Shown here piece by piece: positions 6,142 to 11,586 of a stretch of DNA of 11,586 nucleotides. Position 1 is the stretch's first letter. Every line of letters starts with the position of its first letter. Source of the stretch: VMCP01 sp964645755 (GTDB lineage Bacteria > Bacteroidota > Bacteroidia > NS11-12g > UBA955); assembly GCA_964645755.1 (NCBI GenBank), contig CAZYBT010000086.1, positions 1-11,586 of the forward strand. The letters run 5' to 3'. A model generated the notes under the pieces. The model saw only the letters and a list, made by a program, of their open reading frames with translations, was not told the DNA's origin and did no database searches. The translations under genes were made by a program, and so were the position numbers.

Positions 6142-7622
6142 GCTTTTTTGATTTTGAGGGACAAAAACAATTGCTTGAATATTTTACCCAACCAAGGTAT
6201 AAATCCGCCAAATGTAAACGCATTACTGTCTCTAATCGCTTTAAATGTGATCCACAATCCAATTGGAAATAAAAACATTGAACTCATCCACATCCCTGTC
6301 CAAACGGGCATTACCAATTCCTTCCCCATTTTTTCACCAGTTAAATTGATGGCATAAAACAATACAAAAAGAATCACCGAAATTACCAAAGGTAAACCGA
6401 TACCTCCTTTTTTAATGATTGCGCCTAAAGGTGCGGAAATCAAGAACAGCATAAAAATCAAGAAAGAATGTGCGAATTTCTTGTGGTATTCAGTTCGATA
6501 CAAAGCAATGTCTGTTGTCAAAAATACTTGATTGGCAGTATATCCTTCCAGAGTTCCTTTGAGCCCCCTAGCACTGCTCACTGCAACTGCTCGAATCACA
6601 GAACGCTGTTCTTTTGGGAAGTTATTCAATATCTGAGTATCTGTAATCAATTGATAGTGATTTTGTTTGTGAATCAGACGTTGTCTTTCCATTTGAGGAA
6701 AGGCTTTCACATAGTGCATAAAACGACTCACATATCTCTGATTGTCGATATATGCCTGTTTCATTTTCATATGAAAAGTATCAATTTCTAATTGCAATTG
6801 AGCAATATTTAATAAGCGAAAATCGTGCGACATGGCCTCTCTGTCAGTAAATTTGAAATCAAGGCTCGACAAATCGATCACCATATGTTGTTTGGCGAAG
6901 AACATTTGATTGAACGGCATGGTTCTATTGTATGTTGGTGCGGTGGTCATTTCCTCATATCGCACCCCGTCGTATAAGGTAAAGTCGAGTCGGCTCTTAT
7001 CGGCTGACATGACCATTTTCCCTTTTTTAGCATGAATTACATTCAAACGCTTACTGTCGTCTTTTTTGTATTCATGGATCAACACATCTTCCACAGTTTC
7101 GTTATCGGCTTCTTTTTTGCCCACCCTAATTGAAACACCCTCAATTTGCTGATAAAACTGACCCGCATCAATGTTAAACGCCGGTTTCTTTGACCTCATG
7201 TCCATCAACATCGCTTTGAACTCTAGATTTGCCTTAGGAATCACATAATTCAAAAACAAAAAATTCAAAAACATCAAAAGGGCCATGAAAACAAACGTGG
7301 GTCTTAAAATACGGAGCAATGAAATGCCATTGGCTTTCATAGCAACCAATTCAAAACTCTCCGATAAATTGCCGAACGTCATGAGTCCCGCTACCATAAT
7401 TGTGAGCGGTAATGCCATTGGTACAAGGTCGGCGAGCGACAAAAACACCAATTTTAGCATAACCAAAGCGGGGATTCCTTTTCCCACCAACTCGTCGATG
7501 TATTTCCAAAGAAATTGCATCAAGAACAAGAACAAACTCAAAATAAACGTCACCAGAAATGGCCCAATGAATGAGCGCAAAACCAACACGTCAATTTTCT
7601 TGAGTTTGAAAGGGAATTTCAT
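6138..7622 (-). CDS. LptF/LptG (YjgP/YjgQ) family permease
   Basis: 494 residues. LptF and LptG are the membrane subunits of the LptB2FG transporter, which pulls LPS out of the inner membrane and hands it to the LptC-LptA bridge. The family layout is visible: three membrane helices at about 16-37, 56-82 and 105-128, a large periplasmic domain (about 129-385) and three more helices at about 386-404, 409-427 and 442-462. Signature pieces are LRSFIGPFLVTF (15-26), the ADLVPMALPLTIMVAG region (64-79), NLSESFELVAMKANGIS (85-101) and NYVIPKANLEFK (125-136). It is about 130 residues longer than the E. coli proteins; much of the excess is a Q/H/K-rich helical stretch at about 270-345 before the fourth helix. 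Sequence alone does not separate LptF from LptG. First gene of an operon with a glycosyltransferase and an ABC exporter; a -7 element lies only seven bases before the ATG. Confidence 0.92.
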   Translation of the reverse strand: MKFPFKLKKIDVLVLRSFIGPFLVTFILSLFLFLMQFLWKYIDELVGKGIPALVMLKLVFLSLADLVPMALPLTIMVAGLMTFGNLSESFELVAMKANGISLLRILRPTFVFMALLMFLNFLFLNYVIPKANLEFKAMLMDMRSKKPAFNIDAGQFYQQIEGVSIRVGKKEADNETVEDVLIHEYKKDDSKRLNVIHAKKGKMVMSADKSRLDFTLYDGVRYEEMTTAPTYNRTMPFNQMFFAKQHMVIDLSSLDFKFTDREAMSHDFRLLNIAQLQLEIDTFHMKMKQAYIDNQRYVSRFMHYVKAFPQMERQRLIHKQNHYQLITDTQILNNFPKEQRSVIRAVAVSSARGLKGTLEGYTANQVFLTTDIALYRTEYHKKFAHSFLIFMLFLISAPLGAIIKKGGIGLPLVISVILFVLFYAINLTGEKMGKELVMPVWTGMWMSSMFLFPIGLWITFKAIRDSNAFTFGGFIPWLGKIFKQLFLSLKIKKA

Positions 7623-7629
7623 AAAACTG

Positions 7630-7637
7630 CAAAGATA
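7630..7637 (-). promoter_or_regulatory. -7 promoter element of the LptF/G operon, nearly touching the start codon
   Basis: On the minus strand TATCTTTG matches the Bacteroidota -7 consensus TAnnTTTG exactly and is followed by C, the most common context. Only seven bases (CAGTTTT) separate it from the ATG at 7622-7620, so transcription should start at or within a few bases of the ATG. The next in-frame ATG falls inside the first membrane helix, so a shorter protein is unlikely. No -33 TTG is found at normal spacing. Confidence 0.5.
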
Positions 7638-7660
7638 CCATATTTAGCCCATAATGGTAT
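7635..7660. repeat. Perfect 7-bp dyad overlapping the LptF/G promoter
   Basis: ATACCAT (7635-7641) and ATGGTAT (7654-7660) form a perfect inverted repeat with a 12-base spacer, in the 60-base gap between the BtuG-like gene and the permease gene. One arm overlaps the upstream edge of the -7 element at 7630-7637, where a repressor operator would fit. As a transcript hairpin it would be AT-rich with only a short U stretch after it, so it would be a weak terminator for the upstream operon. Confidence 0.35.
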
Positions 7661-7682
7661 TGGTTGATTTTGTGAGTAACGA

Positions 7683-8723
7683 TTAAAAAAACACAAAACC
7701 ACCAGGAATAATTCCAGTAGCAAATGTTTTCAAAACTTCTTTGTTCGCATTTAAAATAAACATGGATCCGTTACTTACGTAATCTTTTGCATCGGCAACA
7801 AAAATATGCCCTGTTCTAGGATCTACCCCAAGTCCGTAGCAGGTTTGAGCTCCAGCAAAAACAACCTCCATCGAAGCTAAATTTTGTGCATTCACACTCA
7901 ACTGACACACCTTGTTTTGATAGATGAAATACAATTCGTTTTTCTGTGGCGATAAGCACAAACGGCTCACCGAACTACCCGCGGAAAATTCAAATCTTTT
8001 GACTTCTTTTTTATCAGAACTATAGGCAACTAGACTTGCGGTGCCATTTACAGACGACAATACCCATAATTGATTGTTGGCATCTACTACCAAATTCTGG
8101 CATCCTGTATCTGCCTCAATTTTAGTAGAAACTTTTGTGTTCGGGTTCATAAACATCAAATATCCATCGTAACATGCAGCAACCGCTTCTCCATTCCATT
8201 CAATTAATTGTTCGGTCCAACCTGAACGGTTCGAAAGAAGATTACCTTGCAATACCTTGTATTCATGAATCGTGTTCAAACTGCCACTGTCAAGCACAGC
8301 CACTGAATTGTTCATCAAATCGCTCACCATCACAAATGCCCCGATTGGCAGAATATGTCGGGGTGATTTTAATCCACCCCGACTTTTTAAAACTTTCATG
8401 GTTTTGCGATCCAACGCCAAAATTTTGCCTGTGTTGTTCACACAAAGCCAAATATATTTCCCCGAAAAACACCCACTATGAAGAACATCTCCCACCGGCT
8501 TTTGGTTGGCAGCTTCGAATACATTTGCATAATAAACTTGTGAATCAATACTGTAAACATCAAATCTTGCGTTATTCCACAAATAATTGCCCTCACATAA
8601 CACCCCAACTTGCTTGTCGCTGTATTGAACGTTAGTGCCAACATTGTTATTGTTTTCCTTGATACACGACGTCAAATAAAACAACCACACCAAGCAGATT
8701 GCGAGAAATCCTTTTTTATTCAT
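7683..8723 (-). CDS. btuG: BtuG-like surface lipoprotein (DUF5074/YncE-like beta-propeller)
   Basis: 346 residues. The N-terminus (MNKKGFLAIC, then LVWLFYLTSC) is a lipoprotein signal with the lipobox LTSC, giving a lipidated C20; the residues after it (IKENNN) include a K-E pair that may act as a surface-export signal. The rest reads as repeated beta-propeller blades: VGVLCEGNYLWNNARFDVYS (39-58), LALDRKTMKVLKS, VAVLDSGSLNTIHEY, LVVDANNQLWVLS, CLSPQKNELYFIY and LGVDPRTGHIFVADAKDY, ending GIIPGGFVFF, the typical DUF5074 close. In gut Bacteroides, BtuG binds cobalamin at the cell surface with very high affinity and hands it to BtuB. Here it is the third gene of an operon with a BtuB-like receptor and a DUF4465 protein; its ATG overlaps the preceding stop as TAATG. 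Family membership is well supported; B12 binding is inferred from family and context. Confidence 0.8.
   Translation of the reverse strand: MNKKGFLAICLVWLFYLTSCIKENNNNVGTNVQYSDKQVGVLCEGNYLWNNARFDVYSIDSQVYYANVFEAANQKPVGDVLHSGCFSGKYIWLCVNNTGKILALDRKTMKVLKSRGGLKSPRHILPIGAFVMVSDLMNNSVAVLDSGSLNTIHEYKVLQGNLLSNRSGWTEQLIEWNGEAVAACYDGYLMFMNPNTKVSTKIEADTGCQNLVVDANNQLWVLSSVNGTASLVAYSSDKKEVKRFEFSAGSSVSRLCLSPQKNELYFIYQNKVCQLSVNAQNLASMEVVFAGAQTCYGLGVDPRTGHIFVADAKDYVSNGSMFILNANKEVLKTFATGIIPGGFVFF
8357..8388 (+). other. Terminator-like GC-rich hairpin inside the BtuG-like gene
   Basis: GTCGGGGTG (8357-8365) and CACCCCGAC (8375-8383) are a perfect 9-bp inverted repeat with a 9-base spacer, followed on the plus strand by five T's (8384-8388). 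This is the shape of an intrinsic terminator on the strand antisense to the gene. In the mRNA of the gene the same stem can form, without a U tract after it. It encodes the ordinary-looking peptide KSRGGLKSPRH, so it may be coincidence. Confidence 0.35.
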
Positions 8724-9700
8724 TATTCTTTAATGAACTTAATTTGAGATTTTTGACCAAAAATATCGGTCACTACTCCCATATAAAATCCTGAATTCAA
8801 ATTTGTTACGTCCAATATTTGGGAATCTGGGGTCACATTTTGTTGATAGATTTTTTGTCCCTCAAAATTAAAAATTTCAATCATTTTTATTTCAGTTTTA
8901 CTTTCAATGTTCAAAGTTTGAGAAACAGGATTGGGATAAACCTTTAATGTTGGCATTTTCAAATTGTTCACTGAAGCTAATTTCATGATCGTCAATTTGT
9001 CTATCGCAAAAAATGCAGGCGTATTCATACCCCAAGAGCCATTGTCGGAACTTTGCATTTCAAACACAACACTATCGCCTTCAACCATTAACGTCACCAA
9101 TTGCCAAGTATCGAGTAGGAAGTTTTTGGTGGTATCTAGGAATCTAAAGTCTGCCAAAGCAACTCTTTTTTGATGCTTTTTTTCACCCTTTAGAAAAACA
9201 TTCACCACCAATATCAAACTATCTTTGTCTGCCGCTTTGAATTTTTTCGCAAATGCGTCGCCAAATTTCATGGAATTGTAAGCATACGTTGAATTGGTTA
9301 CATAAAAAGAGTACAAACCAATTGTTTGTGGACTCACAGAATAAATTTTCGCGTTGTTTTGTCCCACCGCAAACACCTCAGACCCATCAGCACCTTTGCC
9401 AGTAATGGCTCCAAACAAATGTTTGTTCATGTCGCTAGCCTCAACAGTATTATAATGCAAGCGCGACAATGCCCAGTTTCCAGACCAGTATTTGTAAATT
9501 GTGTCCCACCCAAAATCCATGCGCATGTCGCCGCCTAGAATGTAATATTGTTGTCCGGTTTTCCCGTTAAAAACTTGACCTTCAGCAAGTCCAGAGTCAA
9601 TTTGATCCTCAAAACTATTGTTGAAAACAAGTGGTGTTTGCGCCATGCTTTCAAAAACGCTTCCAATGGTTAATCCTAGAATTAAAATTGTTTTTTTCAT
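8723..9700 (-). CDS. DUF4465 surface protein with T9SS C-terminal sorting domain
   Basis: 325 residues. Residues 1-20 are a type I signal peptide (MKKTILILGL, cleavage near SMA|QT). Residues about 26-238 fit DUF4465: WSGNWALS (72-79), FGAITGKGADGSEVFAV (96-112), YVTNSTYAYNSMKFGD (133-148), LADFRF (182-187), DTWQLVTL (197-204) and SSDNGSWGMNTPAFFAID (217-234). Residues about 251-325 form a type A T9SS sorting domain: KVYPNPVSQTLNIES (253-267), IEIFNFEGQKIYQQ (274-287), LNSGFYMGVVTD (301-312) and a final basic KFIKE. The protein should therefore pass the outer membrane by type IX secretion and be anchored at or released from the surface. DUF4465 genes commonly sit beside B12 receptors in Bacteroidota, and the B12-binding BtuH proteins of gut Bacteroides come from similar loci; whether this one is a true BtuH homologue I cannot settle. 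It starts 9 bases after the receptor stop and ends in a TAATG overlap with the BtuG-like gene. Confidence 0.85.
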   Translation of the reverse strand: MKKTILILGLTIGSVFESMAQTPLVFNNSFEDQIDSGLAEGQVFNGKTGQQYYILGGDMRMDFGWDTIYKYWSGNWALSRLHYNTVEASDMNKHLFGAITGKGADGSEVFAVGQNNAKIYSVSPQTIGLYSFYVTNSTYAYNSMKFGDAFAKKFKAADKDSLILVVNVFLKGEKKHQKRVALADFRFLDTTKNFLLDTWQLVTLMVEGDSVVFEMQSSDNGSWGMNTPAFFAIDKLTIMKLASVNNLKMPTLKVYPNPVSQTLNIESKTEIKMIEIFNFEGQKIYQQNVTPDSQILDVTNLNSGFYMGVVTDIFGQKSQIKFIKE

Positions 9701-9709
9701 ATATTTTGT

Positions 9710-11560
9710 TTACATTAAGATGTTCATTATGATCCAAAAAGATCTTCCCGGCATAGGTCTTCCGGGCATATTTTCATACACTGAATTTGTTAAATTCCTT
9801 ATTTCAAAAAGAAAATCGGCGTTCAATTTATGTTGATTATTGGGGGACAAAAGACTGATTGATTTTAAATTAGCACTAAAATTCATCAACCGATACCCTG
9901 AGATCCAAGCTTGATTGTCGGTTTGAATGAACCGATTTCCCGTGTGCTGAATTTCAAGCTTTAGACCCCATTTTTTCCTTTCTACGGAAGCTTTTAGATA
10001 CCCCATGAAATCAGGAATGAAGATTTGAGCAAATATTGGGGTCTCCAACTGCTTCTGAATTTTAGTATGTACCCATTCGCCTCCTGAAGACAATGAAATT
10101 TTTTGTTTACCCAGAGATTTAGATAGATTTAGTTGGTATTGAATACCATAATATTGTCCTTTATAAAAGTTTGTTGCAATCCACGACCATCCATTTGGAA
10201 CCCAAATAATTGGGGAATTCAGCTCCCGATAATACCCCGTCATTTCTGCCTGAAAATCAATTGATTTACCTGAAACCACCTTCGACAAACCTAATTCCAT
10301 GCCCCATCCTCTCTCAGATTTAGTGGTAACTGTTGAGTTGGTTGTCCAAAACAAATCATTCAAAGTTGGCCTTCTAAATGTACTGTGCACATTTGTTTTT
10401 ATTTGGAACATTTTTTTCACTGGAATAGAAGCTGACAAGCCAAAAGTTGGCAATTGTTCATAGAACTCATGTCGTGCATTCACGTTAATATCGGCCAATT
10501 TAACTTTGAACGTAGCCGAAGCGAAAGCTGAGGCGTATACGCGTTTTGCATTTAAAGAACCATAATTGATCGAAAAAGCTTTTTGCTGCTGCGCGTCGAA
10601 TCCTAAAAGCCATCGAACGCCCGACCAATTTTTATACATTTCTACCTGTAAATATGGAGTTTGCGCAATACTTGAGTCGGCCTTTGATGTATTTTCGTAA
10701 TATTTAATCAAATCTTGAACATATCCCAATCTATTCACAAACAACCACTTACCAGCATTGTATTGATATTCAACAACAGATCTTATATTCTCATCTTTTT
10801 GTGACCCTAATTTTAAATAACTACCAATTTGTTGTCCTAACCCTCGATCATTGTGAACATACTCAATCACCGCTTTCAATTCATGGTTTCGAATTTTGAA
10901 TCCGTAAACACTGCGAAAAGTATTTTGAAAAAGATTCGCATTTTCTGCAATACGAGATTGTTTAAGAATGGGATCATCAAAAGTAAAGCGATTCTTAAAA
11001 TTGAGTTGAGCCCAAGAGGTCTGGAAATAATGAATCTTCCCAGAAAATTGGATGTCGAAAGACGCATTTTTGTTATCAAACTGCGACAAACTGGCAGAGG
11101 CCATGGCTTTGAACCCCTCATTAAATTTAAGTTTGCTACGCAAAAAAACTGTCCCTCCAACACTTCCACTCCCAAAAAGTGCGGCATTTCCTCCTTCAAT
11201 GAGAAAAGCCTCTTGTAATCCGAAGGTAGAAATATTGTTAAAATCAGTCATGCCATGCATGGGATTGTTCACGGGAAGACCATTCCAAAGCACCTGAGTT
11301 TGTGCGGCATCGGCACCTCTACGCGAAACAGTACTTGACCCTGAAATACCGTATTGCTTTAGAAAAACGGCATTTGACGACAGTGCGTTTTGCAAATTTT
11401 GGGAAGACTGTGACGGCTGCAGATCGAGTTTCACGCGTCCAAGCTGAGAAAACTCCAATCGCTGAGCTTGAATATAGACCGTATCGACGGGCACATTTTG
11501 CACGGTGTCGCTCAATGAGCAACACAAAGAAGTGGCGATATTCAACAGGTTCAACAACAT
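9710..11560 (-). CDS. btuB: BtuB-like TonB-dependent outer-membrane receptor (5' end uncertain)
   Basis: 616 residues from the ATG at 11560, close to the 614 of E. coli BtuB and without the extra N-terminal domain of SusC-type receptors. The plug (about 25-142) shows VDTVYIQAQR (25-34), the GISGSSTVSRRGADAAQTQVL stretch (71-91), WNGLPVNNPMHGMTDF (92-107) and EGGNAALFGSGSVGGTVFL (122-140), all classic. The rest is a strand-rich barrel of about 460 residues ending in PGRPMPGRSFWIIMNILM. The receptor would use TonB-ExbBD energy to import a bound ligand to the periplasm; cobalamin is inferred from the next two genes. The reading frame stays open from the ATG to the window edge (FPFACSKL precedes M), and the apparent signal peptide MLLNLLNIATSLCCS lacks a basic start, which the upstream lysine would supply. 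The true start may therefore lie outside the window. Confidence 0.82.
   Translation of the reverse strand: MLLNLLNIATSLCCSLSDTVQNVPVDTVYIQAQRLEFSQLGRVKLDLQPSQSSQNLQNALSSNAVFLKQYGISGSSTVSRRGADAAQTQVLWNGLPVNNPMHGMTDFNNISTFGLQEAFLIEGGNAALFGSGSVGGTVFLRSKLKFNEGFKAMASASLSQFDNKNASFDIQFSGKIHYFQTSWAQLNFKNRFTFDDPILKQSRIAENANLFQNTFRSVYGFKIRNHELKAVIEYVHNDRGLGQQIGSYLKLGSQKDENIRSVVEYQYNAGKWLFVNRLGYVQDLIKYYENTSKADSSIAQTPYLQVEMYKNWSGVRWLLGFDAQQQKAFSINYGSLNAKRVYASAFASATFKVKLADINVNARHEFYEQLPTFGLSASIPVKKMFQIKTNVHSTFRRPTLNDLFWTTNSTVTTKSERGWGMELGLSKVVSGKSIDFQAEMTGYYRELNSPIIWVPNGWSWIATNFYKGQYYGIQYQLNLSKSLGKQKISLSSGGEWVHTKIQKQLETPIFAQIFIPDFMGYLKASVERKKWGLKLEIQHTGNRFIQTDNQAWISGYRLMNFSANLKSISLLSPNNQHKLNADFLFEIRNLTNSVYENMPGRPMPGRSFWIIMNILM
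9743..9769 (-). repeat. Short tandem duplication near the receptor C-terminus (MPGR repeat)
   Basis: TCTTCCCGGCAT (9743-9754) and TCTTCCGGGCAT (9758-9769) match at 11 of 12 bases with a 15-base (five-codon) period. They encode MPGR twice (MPGRPMPGRS) before the last barrel strand. A PMPGR-like motif is common here in BtuB-type receptors; the doubling looks like a small in-frame duplication. Confidence 0.5.
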
Positions 11561-11586
11561 AAGTTTCGAACACGCGAACGGAAATA

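Noticed and set aside
8174..8635. Long open frame (153 codons) on the plus strand, antisense to the BtuG-like gene
   Set aside because: It lies wholly inside a well-supported gene on the other strand, has no family-like motifs, and is rich in C, H, Q and S as expected for a reverse-strand shadow.
11302..11573. Overlapping short frames on both strands at the right edge
   Set aside because: They overlap the receptor plug, whose motifs are clear in its own frame. Their translations are R/C/Y-rich and not protein-like.
1..11586. Mobile elements, CRISPR arrays, tRNA or rRNA genes, toxin-antitoxin or defence genes
   Set aside because: No transposase or integrase motifs, regularly spaced repeats or tRNA-like clover-leaf sequence were seen. 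All genes fit housekeeping, envelope or nutrient-uptake roles.

Overview
The window looks like part of the chromosome of a Bacteroidota bacterium, probably an environmental, Flavobacteria- or Chitinophagia-like lineage. Four things point there: a type IX secretion (T9SS) sorting tail on one protein, a DUF4465 protein paired with a DUF5074/YncE-like lipoprotein, an AT-rich sequence whose genes lack Shine-Dalgarno motifs, and Bacteroidota-type -7 promoter elements (TAnnTTTG). I cannot name a genus. Coding density is very high: no gap between genes exceeds about 71 bases, and all genes but one lie on the minus strand.

Left part (1-2547). Reading on the minus strand there is a class I fructose-bisphosphate aldolase (fbaB), then the carboxyltransferase beta subunit of acetyl-CoA carboxylase (accD, apparently starting at TTG), then the first 24 codons of glycine cleavage protein H (gcvH), cut by the window edge. 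The gaps are 23 and 21 bases, so this is probably one housekeeping transcript. A small GNAT acetyltransferase diverges from fbaB on the plus strand.

Middle part (2601-7622). A good intrinsic terminator lies between the convergent acetyltransferase and a small secreted protein of unknown function. Upstream of the secreted-protein gene is a tight three-gene operon with two ATGA overlaps: an LptF/LptG-type permease, a GT4-like glycosyltransferase and an MsbA-like ABC exporter. Together they suggest synthesis and export of a cell-surface glycolipid such as LPS. The operon appears to start from a -7 element only seven bases before its first ATG, which may give a leaderless mRNA.

Right part (7683-11586). 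A probable vitamin B12 acquisition operon: a BtuB-like TonB-dependent receptor (5' end possibly outside the window), a DUF4465 protein with a T9SS sorting domain, and a BtuG-like DUF5074/YncE lipoprotein. Spacing is 9 bases, then a one-base TAATG overlap. The receptor would bring B12 through the outer membrane while the other two act as surface capture proteins. A cobalamin riboswitch would be expected just beyond the right edge.

I see no mobile element, CRISPR array, tRNA, rRNA or obvious defence system. The most interesting content is the T9SS-delivered partner in the B12 locus, the secreted protein with an apparent split domain, and a few regulatory-looking sequences.
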